This document shows positions 29,635 through 42,419 of a stretch of 64,000 nucleotides of DNA, piece by piece. The DNA lies in the NCBI GenBank assembly GCA_013407085.1, contig JACCGJ010001439.1, positions 1-64,000 of the forward strand. Direction: 5' to 3'. Each line of letters begins with the position of its first letter. Within the stretch, counting starts at the first letter, position 1. The stretch comes from Atriophallophorus winterbourni (lineage: Eukaryota > Platyhelminthes > Trematoda > Plagiorchiida > Microphallidae). Below the pieces are notes generated by a model. It was given only the letters and a program-made list of their open reading frames with translations. It was not told the DNA's origin and ran no database searches. A program made the position numbers and the translations under genes.

Positions 29635-31530
29635 TCACAGTTTCAGATCATCCGCGAATAAAAGACAATCGATCGCTACCGCGTCCGGAATATCATTCAC
29701 GAAAACTTTGAATAACAATGGGCCAAGGACAGATCCCTGCGGCACTCCGGAGCCTGCTATCATCTCTGAAGACAAAACTCCATTCACCTCGACATGGTTT
29801 GACCGCCCTGAGATGAATGCCTCGATCCATTTAAGTAGACAACCCTGAATACCCAAACCCTCCAGCTTGACGAGCAATCGGCGGTGGGGCACGCGGTCAA
29901 ACGCCTTACTAAAGTCGATAAAAATGACATCGACCTCTTGACCAGAATCAGTCAAAGCACACCAACTTTCTCGCGCCAGGAGCAGATTACTTACGCATGA
30001 GCGATTTTTGGTGAATCCATGTTGTTGTGGACACCAACGCCCACACTCCAAAAGAAAGTGCTCTAATTTCCTTTTGATCAGCTTCTCTAAAATTTTACCG
30101 ATCACAGAAGTCAATGTGACCGGCCTGTAATTAGCAGGACTACTGGGGTCCCCACTCTTAAACATAGGTTTAATAATACCCTGTTTCCATTCTTGTGGCA
30201 AGACCCCTAATGTTACCGATTTTGTAAACAACCTGGCCAGCGGAACGCACAACACTTCTGATAGTGCTCGTAAAACCAACGGATGAATACCGTCTGGTCC
30301 TGGCGCGGATTGTGTGTCTAACTGTTCCAACAGGTGTCTAACAGTCTCTACATCTACATCAAGATCAGACAGCACCTCACTGTTATTAGAGACAGAAGGA
30401 GGATCACTGTCTTCCAGACAGTACACGGAGGCATACTGCTTAGCCATGGCTTCAGCTTTCAAACCATCCTCAGTAATGTCTACCCCATTAGTATCTATCA
30501 AATTAGGAATATATGGCGACGCCTTTGTGCGGCGTCGAATGTATGCGAATAGCCGTTTTGGTGCACAAGTAGACTCGTCAACCAATCGCTGCTCGTACAA
30601 CATACGTTTCCTGCGTTTTAATGCCGTACAAAGGTTTCTAGCTTGCCGATAATTGTCATAGTCAGTGGCGTTTTTCCGACTTACGAATATCGACCAGAGC
30701 TTTTGACGTTGCCGCAAAAGTTTCCTTATCTCCTTATCAAACCAAGGTGGACCTTTCGCCTTACGACGACGTGTGGACAACGGAACAGCCACCTCAATAA
30801 CTGTCAAAATGTTATTACGGATCACCAGCCAACAATCTTCAACATCAGCTGCTTGATCGAAAGACCAATCGAGAGATGAAGCAACATCCCGTAACCTACC
30901 CGCGTCTGCCTTCCAAAAATTCCTTCTGGGAATTGGATCTGGTACCCAGCCAGTGTTGCGTTTCCACATAAAACTTAAGGTGGCATGGTCACTGCAGCCT
31001 AATGGAGCTTCAGTCCGAAGCTGAGTAATATCGGACTGCGTGGGAGTGAATACCAAGTCCAAAATGGACTCACACCCAGTAGGGCCTACTCTGGTCGGAT
31101 GGGAAACGTGCTGCACGAGGCCCACATCAACCACAGCGTCCAATAAGTCCCGCTCGAATGACCCAGAACCTTCATCTAGCGAAGTCCAATCAATACTAGG
31201 AGCATTGAAATCCCCCATAATCAAGCAGTTTGAGGATCTACCATACTGACATATCTGTGATATCACAGTATCTGCCTGAGTATTGGGAGAACGATAAACG
31301 ACACCTATCGTGGCAAATGAAGCTGCAGTCCTTATACGGCACCATATACTCTCAGCCATACCGACAGAATGCTGGAAGCGAGCCAACACTGCGACGGAAA
31401 TATGTTGTTGGAAATATAAGGCAACCCCACCACCGATTTTAGCGTCTGTTCGATCCGAGCGAAAGAGTCTATATCCAAGTATGGCCAGCTCGGGATCATC
31501 CTGCTCAGGTGAGAGCCAGGTTTCCGTCAC
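29635..31530 (-). pseudogene. Perere-like ORF2: endonuclease-RT (631 codons, ends at a nonsense codon)
   Basis: Endonuclease motifs are TETW at 2-5 (catalytic Glu3), GGGVALYFQQ, MGDFNAPSIDW at about 105-115, SILDLVFTPT and GCSDH at 178-182. RT motifs are SAPGPDGIHPLVLRAL, WKQGIIKPMFKSG, NYRPVTLTSVIGK, QQHGF, FIDFSKAFDRVPH, SGVPQGSVLGPLLF and LLFADDLKL with FADD at 625-628. The codon after LKL is TGA where these elements usually have Trp. The same frame then continues to 29152 with ..HKQLQQAVDDL and VEKDLGILV. The real start lies upstream: YFNARSLRNKLDELL is visible at about 31610-31572 in a frame separated by a 1-nt indel. Confidence 0.88.
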
Positions 31531-31618
31531 CGCAATGATCGCTGGAGGGTCCCATCTAATCCGATCAAGAGTTCATCCAGTTTGTTTCTCAAGCTCCTCG
31601 CATTAAAATATATCACTT

Positions 31619-32674
31619 TTAAAGATCCAGATCCCTCCGAATGCATATCGTCAGAGGTTGCCAACGAACTTTTGGCCTCATCCTCACAACCCGAAAATCC
31701 ACAATGCGCAAGTTAGTTTCACCTGCGGCTCTGCGCTCGCTAATTTCCTGAGTAGCTTTTCGCATCTTCACACGATCTTCTGGAGAAAGATCACGCAGGA
31801 GTCGAAGTTCACTACCCTTTAACCTGTAACCCCTCTTTAGCAGTAAGGTCACTTGCTCAACAGAGTCTAACACAATCTTCAACGGTCTTGGGCGATCTCC
31901 TGGCGCTGGCCTGCGGCCTAGACGAAACGCTGTGCGTACCGTTACACCCTTTTCATCTTCGTCGAAAAGGGGGGCAAGAGCAGAATTTAAGAACTCGCGT
32001 TCCTGTTTAACCCTGTCTATCGCCAAAGCACCTGTTTGCTCCGGTGCATTGTGAAGAATGACGCAGGATTGTCTACTCTCAACAGTCGTAAAGCCCTGGT
32101 GTTTCTTCTTTATAGTTTTATCTAGCTTTGATGGTTCCTGGACCTCTTTGGCCTCAAGAACGTTCGTTTCACTGGCAAAACTAATTCCGTCTTTGGAACC
32201 GAGTAAAGACGAGGAAGCCACTTCCGCAAAGGTGCGTACATCTTCAGATTGCACGCAGACTTGTTGTACACAAGATGTGTGGCGGTTATCCTTCTTCGAG
32301 GGTGAGCCACTATTTACAATACTCCCATCAATACCTTCAGAGGACTTAGCAGAAGCCGTGTCAACTTGAAGCTGAGTACTTGCGAGCTTGAAACCAGTCG
32401 ATGGAAGGCATATCTTACATATCGTGCGAATGATATCGCATGAATTCTTCTGAAGCCAACGATACATCTCCGGCTTCATTAAACCACATCGAATATGTAT
32501 CCACAATAAACAAATTTCACATTGAACAGCTTTAGCGTTATTGGCGCCATGTTTCGAACAAACCAGACAAGAATCCCCAGAGTGAACAGCGGAGCCCCCA
32601 TTCTCTTTGGGCTTCCTTGCAGTCGGTGCTGCATGATCTCCTTTTGCAGTTTTACGAGTCGTAACCATGTTCAA
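31619..32674 (-). CDS. Perere-like ORF1 protein with PHD-type zinc finger (351 aa)
   Basis: This is an intact frame ending just before ORF2. Residues 36-89 form a PHD-like C4HC3 array: Cys36, Cys39, Cys52, Cys55, His60, Cys63, Cys86, Cys89. A charged, Ser-rich linker follows. Residues about 205-340 contain CVILHNAPEQ, TAFRLGRR, RPLKIVLDSVEQVTLLLKRG and LLRDLSPEDR, the conserved CR1 ORF1 core thought to bind nucleic acid. The family role is packaging element RNA. The ATG at 32674 is followed two codons later by a second Met. No lesion is visible. Confidence 0.82.
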   Translation of the reverse strand: MNMVTTRKTAKGDHAAPTARKPKENGGSAVHSGDSCLVCSKHGANNAKAVQCEICLLWIHIRCGLMKPEMYRWLQKNSCDIIRTICKICLPSTGFKLASTQLQVDTASAKSSEGIDGSIVNSGSPSKKDNRHTSCVQQVCVQSEDVRTFAEVASSSLLGSKDGISFASETNVLEAKEVQEPSKLDKTIKKKHQGFTTVESRQSCVILHNAPEQTGALAIDRVKQEREFLNSALAPLFDEDEKGVTVRTAFRLGRRPAPGDRPRPLKIVLDSVEQVTLLLKRGYRLKGSELRLLRDLSPEDRVKMRKATQEISERRAAGETNLRIVDFRVVRMRPKVRWQPLTICIRRDLDL

Positions 32675-33004
32675 ATCCGGTGAAAATAGAATAAAAGTTC
32701 TTGTAATAATCTTGAAATAGATCCGATATCCACAACAATATCAAAATATCGTAAGGAGCAAACGTCCACGTTGACCTTCAAAATTCAAAACCTTTAAATT
32801 CTCATTTTAAGGAATTCACTTCCTAATAAATTTCGACTGAGCACATCTTTGACTAATTACAAATAGCAGCTCAAATCATTTTTAACTCTGAATAAATCAA
32901 CCAAGTTATTTAATATTATTACATTTCCCGACATTTTATGCTTCAGAATGACTATCAGTATCACAGGGAGTTAGTCAACCAAGACAAAACGGGTGCCTGT
33001 ATAG

Positions 33005-33541
33005 CATTTAAGGCTTTCAGTTTGTTGCCTATATATTTAAAAAGCCATTTAACTTTTTACTTGAGAATTTAATTTACAAAATTTTATTGAAATTCAAGAA
33101 AATACACGTTCCCACATCTTAAAACGATGACTCCAGTTTCGTTTGCTGGAATCGATAATTTAAATTTCCGATCCGCTATTCGCTGTTTAAACTTACATTC
33201 TGAAAATCATTCATGAAAAAACTGCGATTCGGACATCCCCAAACTGTAATTGACCGGTTTCCAATTTCTCACAAATTAACTGTTATTTTGGAAAAAACTT
33301 GAAGATTTACCAATTATTTGTTACTAAGCTATCCAGTTCCTTATGTTTTATACAAGCTACTATGTGTACAATTGTTCTTTATCGGTTGCTAACGAAAAAG
33401 TATGTAATTATGTTTGACCTTAACACTTGTAAAATCACTGTTTTATTTCAAGTAATTGTTGATAAAAACAAATGATCATGCATTGCATGACTTAGTCTAT
33501 CCATGAATATACATTATTATTATTATTATTATTGTTAATAT

Positions 33542-33570
<29 letters not shown>
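33005..33570 (+). repeat. 520-bp interspersed repeat, copy 2, with long (ATT)n tail
   Basis: Same family and orientation as 26450-26975. It ends in an ATT-rich run at about 33514-33575. The tail abuts the broken endonuclease of copy D, so this copy also lies next to the same LINE family. No coding frame. Confidence 0.65.
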
Positions 33571-33574
<4 letters not shown>

Positions 33575-33575
<1 letters not shown>

Positions 33576-35090
33576 AATATATCATAATAATTCTAGAGTT
33601 CTGATAATTAATGTATGGCAGCTGTGGTGCAGGTTATCTCGCCAGTTCAACTTTGGCATGTTGAGGTCACGGCAATGTATTTATACTGTGTGTGATGTCG
33701 ACATGCTTCAACACACGCATGGATTATATCATCCATTTAAGAAATAGGTGAAAATTGTGGATAATAGATGCAACCTATTAGGAGATCTAATGATGGAAGA
33801 ATTATCCATGTTGAGTATTCTAGTTCTGATAGATTAGATGAGATGAGGTTATTAGCTTTGAACCTGAAATTAACATAGATAAGAGTACTACCAGCGCGTT
33901 TCGCAGTAGAAATTTTCCTCAAAATCGGGTAATTAGGTACCATTAGTGCTGATTCAGATTGGTCTTCACGTATCCGAGTTTCAGTAATAAGAATTATGTC
34001 CACTAAGTTTCAGACGAGATAACATTTCACAATTGAGATTTCAGATGTGATGGATCTGGCATTAATAACTAACATGCGCAACGATCAGAAGCAGAAGAAC
34101 TCCAAGTAAGTTCATTTAAAAATTTATGACAATTAAATTTTAATTTATTACTCTTAGAAAAATAGACATTATTATAAAAAGGGCACGTCACTGTTGGGAA
34201 ATGTAGGTTTTGATTGATGGGAACAATCAAATAGTAATTTAAATGAATGAAAGGTGTATGTATGTGTAGAGGGTCTTTGGTGCCTGAAATCATGAATGAG
34301 CGACAAGTTATAATGCATAAAGGATTGAGTTAGCTCTACACAATGATAAAAACCGTGTATTTATAAATTATAATTTTCATTTATTAAGGTTACGTTTTCT
34401 GTTGGAGGCTTTCTAATAACTATGTTTCTAAGCATGCTCGCGTTCAAGGGCGAAGGTTTTTTCTGCCTAAATGTAGGTAACATTGCAGTGCGTACTGGGA
34501 TTAATGGTGTTCTACACATCGTGTCATTTGATGCAGCAATATTAGTGGGTATTAAAGCTTCAGTTTTACCATGTGGCATCTACAGATGATTCACACTGCA
34601 TTCTCTCAATTGTATTAGAAGAAGATTAACGTAGTAGTGTGTGGGTGGGTTGCGCTTGGTAAATCGAAACGCCTTTGCATTCAAATATGGTCTGGTTTCA
34701 TAACATTTGTAATCTTAGGTGTGGAATTCGTTATATATTTGTTATCTGATAAATAAGACACAAAACGCGAAAAATTTAATAGGAATCAGAGCCCGTTGTT
34801 TCATGCTGATTTGCGTAAACAATCAAAATTAGCACAATCTACTGCTGTGCCATATGAATATAAAATACATTTAAGGAAATTTAAAGGATAATTATCATTT
34901 ACATAGTAGAGAATGATATTCTTAGAACGCATTTCTCCTTCGCAAATTTAAGTGCATATAGTTTCAACATATTTATTGGCTAAGAGCAATAATCATGATT
35001 AATGACGAAATCAGGTTTTATTAGAGATAATAATGGGTTAGCGTTTAGCCGGCACCATCATTGGATTTTATGACATTTAAACAGGTAAGG
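33575..35090 (-). mobile_element. CR1-like family, copy D (ORF1 and endonuclease start only)
   Basis: Minus-strand pieces: ORF1 remains from about 35090 (..VNDNYPLNFLKCIL.., DCLRKSA), the ORF1 tail at 34361-34579 (MLPTFRQKKPSPLNASMLRN, VTLINENYNL, like copy A), and the endonuclease at 33737-34003 (MDIILITETRI, SALMVPNYPILRK, YSTWIILPSLDLLIGCIYYP). At 33610-33680 comes RDLNMPKLNWRDN. It stops at the (ATT)n of the neighbouring repeat. Broken in several places. Positions 35091-35169 are unassigned. Confidence 0.7.
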
Positions 35091-35169
35091 CGTCCACCCA
35101 GGACAGAGCCACCCACCACATTCATCGCAACATTGGCAGTTGAGAATGTTCGGACTTCCGATACTGGTA

Positions 35170-38100
35170 TCTCTAAGAGCAATAAAACTGGCAATGTGTC
35201 AGCGTGGCTTTGACGAAAAATGCAAATGGCACAGATAGAGAGTCAGTGAGTTTAAAAAAATAACCTGTAGGGGTTGTTACCAAAAATGTGGATGTAGTGT
35301 TCATGAGGTACATGTGTCTTAGGGTGAGAGATTCCCTCGAGGTGTAAATTAAAGGAATCTTTAAAGGAACGGAAAGAAGTGGCTTCAAAAATCAAATTCT
35401 CTTGGATTAAGAGGTGTGTCAACATTCAAGCCTGCTCTGTTCATCTAATAGTTGAAGCTTATGTTTTTGGGTGTACGTTCTCGAATAAGGAACGAATACG
35501 GAGTTGAATGGATCGGAGGGGTCAGGCGAGATCCTCTGTTTTAGTACTATGTCACCGCGGTGAAGCCAGTTGGTAACGGTTAATGTATCTAAACTCCGTA
35601 ACCTTTCCCCATAAGACATGCTGTTCACACCATGGACAAGCTTTGTCGCACGTCATTCGGCTTTTTCGAGAAGGGACACATGTTTATAGTCATTGCTTCC
35701 AAATCTGTACAGCGTATTCCACGTGTTGACGGATGTAGACATTCTGCACTGTTTGAAAACAAACCGGTATACCTATGCAAGCGCGTCAACGTGAGCCAAT
35801 GATGCAGTTGGCTGCAGCTGCGGCTCGTTCGCTTTGTGTGGTGTAACCGGATGATACCGAGATCAATTTCGTGTCAAATTCAATGAAGTAATTTTGTACC
35901 CAAACACTAAGCGATAACTTCTGTGTATCAGATGAGAAGAACGCTAAACTTGTAAGTGTTTAATTTGAGATGATTCTTTAAAGACCAGCTGTGAAAATGA
36001 TCTGTCATCTTGTAGGGCATGTGAATCCTTTGGCAATTTGAGTGAGCAACATGTTTTGACATTATCCGCAAATAGAAGAAACGGCGATTCAATGATCTGG
36101 CCAATGTCATTGACAAAAATGATGAAGATTTGGGGGACCAAGAACGGAGCCTTGTGGCAGACCGCACTTGATGTGGAAGCCGGCTGAATATCAGTCACGC
36201 ACAAGAGGGAGCGGTCGCGAAGAAAGTATCTTATCCAGGACAGTAAAGATTACTCAATTCAGAAGGAAACGAGTTTAAGTTGAAGAATTTTATGGTTGAC
36301 ACCGTTGAATACCTTGGAAAAATCCAGAAATATTGCATCCAAACCAATGCCTTTATAGACGTATTTCGTTGAGTCGATTCGTGTGGGACGCAAGTTTGAA
36401 GTGCATAAACGACTAGCGCGAAAGCCGTATTGTTGTGTGATTGGAAGTCTACTATTTTCAAGATGGCAAACAAAGTGGTCAGAGACTTTGCTCTCCTTTA
36501 CTTTACAAATTACTGAAAAAAGCCAAACGTTGTGATAATTTGCGGGTTTCGACCGGATGCCGCCTACAAAGATATGAGTGATAGCACCTTCTTTCCCAGA
36601 TAATGGGACGGTAGCGGAGTTCATACAACGTTGAAAATACGTGACATGTGTATGAGATATGTGCATTGCGGGTAATTTTAAAATCTTAGGGTGGATGATT
36701 TCGAGTCCTGATGAAAAGTATTGCCGAAGACATAAAGTTTCTTGTGGACCGCATCAGGTGTAAACCTTATTTTTTTCATCTCTTGTCCGGCATTTGATGG
36801 CGAAGAAAAATGAAAGAGGTTCGTACGCTAAATAAGGTTCAAAATTGGACCTTAATGTTCAGACAACAGATTTGATGCTCCGGAAGCGGTCGATTTGAAA
36901 CCCTTTTCGCTGATCTGTGATGGAATATGACGTTTAATTACGCATTTCTGATTCAAAAATTGAAGAAACCTCTTGGATTTTCCAAATTTGTGTTAGAGAT
37001 GTGCATTTCTAATTGACAGTTGTCTTGGCGGCTGAGATATGTGCAATGATTTCGCAATGACCTATAAATTTCCTAGTCAATTCGATTTCGTCCTGTTCGG
37101 TAACACCGCATTGCACGTTTTTTTGTGTTACGGCTTTCCGTGTTTGGCTGCGAAAGAATGATCCAAGTTTCTTTCAAATGATGTTGGTTTTCGTGACCAG
37201 TAAGACGTATTAGCGAGTGTCACTGAGGTGAAAACGTGGCCCTTAAACTATCGATCTGGACAAAAATTTAGAAATTTCATAAGTTAGCTGCGACGAGTTG
37301 GTGAAACAGGCCTAGATCTGTAATCTTGCTGCTTTTAGGGCGAAGTTTTTTGAAGTGGAGCATGAAAGAGATAAAGGTGAATGTCAAGATAACATAAATG
37401 CTGTGGCCCATTAGGGGATTCAAGGAGAGGTTTCTAATCATTAACTCGTTGTTAATGATATTGAGATCCTGAATGTATGGTGTATTTCGGCCACGAAAAC
37501 GAGTAGAATCCTGAACATGATTGTATAATGGGTGAGTTGCCAATATTTCGGACAGCACGAATACAAATGGGTGAAGGGCTTTTTTAACATAATGGCTTGT
37601 ACAATTAAAGTCTCACATTATCAGTATGTGGGAAAATCCCTTACTCAAAGCATATCAAAATGATGACAAAAGCGAGAAATAAGGCAATGGAGTATTACTG
37701 TTAGATCTATAAACAACTGCGATCAGGAGAAGACAGTCTTGCATGAGTGAGATTTGGCAGAGTCACCTAACTTAAATTTAGTTACTGGTTCGAAGAAAAT
37801 TGATTCGTGATGATAAAACAGCGCACCGGCTCCTATTGTTATACGGTCACAGCGAAGTAATGACATGCATGGGAGGGTGAGTTCTCCATCATGAACTGCG
37901 CTTGATAACCACGTCTCTGTATCGTTTATTAGGTCCCATGAGCACAGGTAGGGACGGTAATGGAGTTCCGGAGGTTTGTTCAGGGAACCAGCAGCATTTG
38001 TTTACCCGCATAAAATGCTGCGCGATTGCAGAGTATGCAGTGTGATGACGTGGTGTGCAGTTATTTCGCTAGACTCACTGTAACCGACTGCGGTGATTTT

Positions 38101-39400
38101 TTTGTATCAGTCGTGTTAATTTTGCTGGCAAACTGATTTGTGCTGGGTGTGACTAATGGTTGCCGAAAAGGTCTTAGTTATTCAACTGCGGTGTGAAGAG
38201 GGACCTCTGTTGTTGCAAAGCGTTTGTTTTCATACCACAAGCACAAAGCAGTATCAACCATATCTTCTGATTGAAAGAAAATTTCCAGAATACGGTGGTC
38301 TTTACCATTGTAGCTGGAGTACGTTGAAAAGACATTCTCTACAGTCGTCAAATTTACGTGCCTTTTGCTGAATTTTTGGTTATAGCGCCATTGAGAACAG
38401 TAGTGTAGAGCGCTCTTAGCTGAATCATCACTTTTAAGTTCAGGCACACCGAAGACAAAAAATGCTGAGTTTATCTTTCACCGATTTACAATAGTTGCCT
38501 TCTTGCGTTTCTTATCTGCCTCAGGCCTAGGGACGTCAGGAATAATACTCACGAGAAAATTTGTATTTCGAAGAAGGTGGGCCCAGAGCAAGACCTCTTC
38601 AACTTTTTCAGGGGAGTGGAGGGTGAATCGAAGTAGACGAGGGCGGTCTGCGTGAGTTGGGTTTGGGCGCCTGGGAAGACGTACTTAAGAAACAGCGTTT
38701 ACATTTATTTGTTGGTTTTCATGTAGAGCTCGCCACTGCTGCATATCAACTTGCCGGCGTGCTTGGAAGCATGTAGATAAGTTTTCCCGCACATGTGTAC
38801 ATGCAATGATCAGGGATTGCATGTTGTGGTGATTGACGTTTGTAACTGCAGACATTTTCCCGATGGTGTTAATTTGTGGCTTAATGAGCTGTCGAGAAGT
38901 GTTAGCGTGATTTTTTAATCAAAGCTCGCTTGATAATACATGACCATTCTTACGACTTGAACATGCACGTTGTGTGTCCGTTTCCAGTAGAGACTCGAGG
39001 CCTAACAGTTTGGTGACAATAGCAACATACGGGCCCGGAAATGTTTATATGGACGCGTTGGATGCTTTCTCCAATTAAGTTGTTTTCAGACGGTGGTTCT
39101 AAGCTGGTTTTGAGTTTGTTGATTTGTCATGAACAACTGGTGTAGGCGTTTTCTATAGAATCGATAAACCTGTTCGCTTTTTCAATGCCTTGCTCTACAA
39201 GCAACTTAGAAATATTAAAACACCTCATTTATACTTTGTCAGTGACTTGTAAAACGACTTGAAAATATTTGGGCATCGCAGTGCCTGCATAGCATTACAA
39301 TGATAACACTGGTTCGCGGGATCATGAATGTCTGGGTACATTTTAGGAAGTTATTCCAATTACTCATCTTATCAACGTGACCAATCATCTAAGAGATATA
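35170..39400 (-). mobile_element. CR1-like LINE, full-length relic, heavily decayed
   Basis: Minus-strand order: zinc-finger remnant near 39300 (NQCYHCNAMQALRC), coiled-coil-like segment at 39070-39200 (VEQGIEKANRFIDSIENAY), ORF1 core at 38520-38680 (HADRPRLLRFTLHSPEKVEE, IIPDVPRPEADKK), endonuclease end at 37277-37558 (ILATHPLYNHVQDSTRFRG, IIRNLSLNPL-like), RT at 36259-36666 (KPANYHNVWLFSVICKV, ITQQYGFRASRLCTSNL, IFLDFSKVFNGVNH), a mutated FADN at about 36075, and C-terminal remains at 35173-35628. The active-site change and many frameshifts show it is dead. Confidence 0.7.
36259..36666 (-). pseudogene. RT fingers/palm of the 35170-39400 relic
   Basis: This 135-codon open stretch carries PANYHNVWLF (normally NYRPVTLL), QQYGFRASRLCTSNL and IFLDFSKVFNGVNHKILQLK. 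The next piece (35944-36204) holds VPQIFIIFVNDIG and LLFADNVKTCC, in which the second catalytic Asp of FADD is replaced by Asn. Confidence 0.7.
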
Positions 39401-39764
39401 TTGTAATTGTATTCATTGATGGAAGAGCAGATATGTACAGCGTAGTCACAAAATGAATGGAAGATGAGTGAAATGAATTGAAAAAATAAATCGTCATCAG
39501 CAATCAAGCACGGTTAATTTGTATCGCGCGTGTAATACCAGATTTTATTTATATCGAATTGAATTATCCGATTTGACGTGCTGTGCGGACGCATATATTT
39601 GTGCTCTCATACTTTTGAATTTATTTCCTTTTTTGACCAGCTCCTTCGTATTTTACCGCTTGGATCACGTCACTTGATCCAATGTATTCATTCCACCAGT
39701 ACATACGATCGATAAACAACTGACCCGCTAAGTGAACTGAATATCACTCGTTGGAATTGTAACA

Positions 39765-40973
39765 ATGCGTCGAAAGGATGAACTCGATGATCCAGATAAA
39801 GAAGGCACACTGATGCGTGTCAAATGTGTAACAGAGGGGTAAACGCCAAACTCAACGTAGTTATATGTTTTGGCTGTTTGGGTAAAATACATACTAAATG
39901 TGATGAAGGCATATCGAAAAAAGTGATATCTTTTATTACAACGTTGATTTACCCGGTGTTTGCTACGTATGTTGTGCATGTCGAAGTAAACAGCCTAGCG
40001 ATAAGACTACAAATCCTCTCCATGAGGCAAAGCTGGAATCTCGAATAGAGATTTTGGAAAATTACTATCGAAATCTCGAGGAAACATTTATACCGCTTTT
40101 GGTAGATACACTTGTCAACGCAATTCGACCCGAAATAAATGTTGCTGAGGACAAAAAGGAAAAGGAAATTACACCAATAACTGCTCCCTTAACTGAATGT
40201 TCTGATAGCTCACGCGGAGCTAATAAAGATGGACCTACTGAACCCTGTTTACCTAGGTCCTCATCTGGTGAAATTGTTGAGCACTTTTCTAGGACTACCC
40301 GTCGTCTAGTTGCTAGATCCGAGCCTCCCAAAAAAAGCAATGCTACCGCCTATTCTACTAAGACAGATTCACGTTTTTCAGCAAGAAAAGCACATGAGCT
40401 CAATGAATGGACTAAGCTCTGTACACACATTGGCTTGAAAGCTTTGGTACCTACATCGATGACGCGCTTAATTCGGCATAAAGACTCCTCTCACGTAGAC
40501 AGGCCGCGCCTATTAGCGTGACATTGCGAAATAAATCTGAAATGGAAGAAGTCATCCTCAATGCGCATCTACTCAGTGCTTGTACCGGTTTGACTTGCCG
40601 AGTACAAGCCGACATACCTTGGTGGGAAAGGAAAGGTCAATCCACTTGTCGAGACCACTCAACTTCACGTAGTTTAATATTCTTCCGTGTCCCCGAAAAT
40701 GTTGATGTAGTATCAGCATCGGAATCGAAGCAACATTATCTGAAGCAATGGTTATACAATGCCGATGCTATTGGATCTGGTGATTCCATTGTCGTAGACT
40801 CTTTTAGAATACTTAAATCCTCTAACTACAAAGGCAATGAGCCCTGTTCTCTGAAAATCACTTTTATAACGACTGAAATGGCTATCGCTATGAATGGCGA
40901 CTGGAAATCTAACCGCTCAAAACTTCCACCAGACGTGAGACAAAGCGTGCCCAAGCGTGTTCCCTCACTATAA
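39765..40973 (+). pseudogene. CR1-like ORF1 with PHD-like finger, frame-broken
   Basis: After ATG 39765 the frame is lost, and the zinc finger continues in the frame open at 39824: CX2CX12CX2CX4HX2C (starting CQMC at about 39818). This spacing equals that of the Perere-like ORF1 at 31619-32674. The frame 40054-40521 holds a Ser-rich linker. The frame 40518-40973 holds the ORF1 core (SRSLIFFRVPENVDVVSASE, ..KITFITTEMA, ..PPDVRQSVPKRVPSL). Confidence 0.65.
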
Positions 40974-41179
40974 CCCAGAGAACCATCGCAACCACAGCTT
41001 GATTGCAATGTTGTTACTGACAGTCAAAATGTCACCCCAAAAAACGAAAAAAAGGCTCAGCGCGAGTCGGACCAACAGCTACAGTATACGATCCGACATT
41101 GTGTAAGATAAATTCGATCAAGTGCATATATACAAATGCTTAGTGTTTAACTGACAAATAAGCTGAACTATGTGAGCTT

Positions 41180-41790
41180 TGTCATAGACTTTCACCCGAT
41201 TTGGTTGCAGTTACAGAGACTTGGTTCCAGCCCTGCATGGCTGATGCTGAGCTTTTGATTCTGAAAATGTCACAACTCCATCGCGATCGCGATCGAAGAT
41301 CTGGTGGTGGAATCGCAGTCTACTATCACGAACGTTTAGCGCAGTGTAACGTCATCGATCATCCTGACCTCAGCCTCCCTGATACGATGTGGTGTTCAGT
41401 AAAACTAGATGAATGTACGATCGGCATCCTTTACCGCTCGCCATCATCCGAAAGCTCATACAATGATAAGCTCATCAAATCATTGCAACACATCACAAGA
41501 TGCCAGACTACGCAATTGCTGATCATTGGCGATTTTAATCTCTCGTATCTGTTTTAAAGAGGTGAGCACTCCCTGCATTCGTTTAAACATAAATTCAAGG
41601 AGGTTATAGAAATTGCTTCACTGCACAATCACGTTAACCAGCCAACTCGCTGGCGGGTTTTTGACCAACCTTCAACCCTTGACCTTGTCCTAACGCCTGA
41701 GGCAACCGCGGTAGAGTATATACAATACCTGGCACCACTGGGAAACTGTGATCATGTGGTTTTTTCGTTTGATTATGCATGTAGTGCGGA
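41180..41790 (+). pseudogene. CR1-like endonuclease
   Basis: The frame 41201-41557 holds VAVTETWF with the catalytic Glu, RRSGGGIAVYYHERLA, CTIGILYRSPSS and LLIIGDFNLSYLF. After a stop, other frames continue with HNHVNQPTRW, FDQPSTLDLVLTPEA and NCDHVVFSF. All catalytic motifs are recognisable, but the region is not continuously open. Confidence 0.75.
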
Positions 41791-42419
41791 ACGATCACGC
41801 AAACAGACGAAAGTCATAATGAAAATACAATTTGAATACTTAAATATCAGTCTCCGGGATGCAAACACTGATGAGTTCGATTTAATGGATTCTCGCTCAT
41901 ATTACAATTCGTTTCTAATGTATCTGAATTTGCGATTTACGAAAACTCGATTCTTGTACCACACAAATGCAGCTACAACAACCAGTTTGTTATTCGGAGT
42001 GGAACTAAGAAATGGTTAGCTGTTAAGCGAGAGTCTTGGGTAACTCATATTCAAGTTAGTACGGCAGCAACTTGGAAGCGATTCTGTAAGATACGGAATC
42101 AAGTCACGACTCTTGTAAGGGAAGATCGCATGCAATTTCAAGGAACTTGCTCAAGGGAATAGAAAAAATCCATGGCTTCTCTACAAGATAGTCATTGAAC
42201 GATCAAAGGTCGAACCAAGTGTTTTATCTGTGCTAACAACTAACGGATTGACCCATACTGCTTAAGATAGCGCAGATACTTAGGCAACGTTTAACTTATT
42301 TGTCTTCAATCCCAAGAGTTGTATCCCATATCAAGTTTCACCATATTCGCCACATTTCGAATTACTAAGTGAAATGACTATCAACGAATACATGGTTGGG
42401 CGAGAACTTTGTCAACTAT

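Larger units (their letters stand above)
28716..32740 (-). mobile_element. Perere-like CR1 LINE, near full length with few lesions
   Basis: This is the best-preserved LINE in the window apart from the RTE. Minus-strand order: a 5' segment (about 32740-32675), ORF1 (32674-31619), ORF2 endonuclease and RT (about 31615-28772), a short 3' UTR, and a (GAA)n tail (TTCTTCTTC on the plus strand at 28722-28732). I count one frameshift near 31570, one nonsense codon at 29635-29637 and one frameshift near 29340-29400. This layout is that of CR1/Perere elements known from schistosomes. Positions 32741-33004 are AT-rich and unassigned. Confidence 0.85.

Noticed and set aside
33514..33575. CRISPR-like or regulatory repeat array
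   Set aside because: It is a simple (ATT)n tail of an interspersed repeat in eukaryotic DNA; no spacer-repeat structure exists anywhere in the window.
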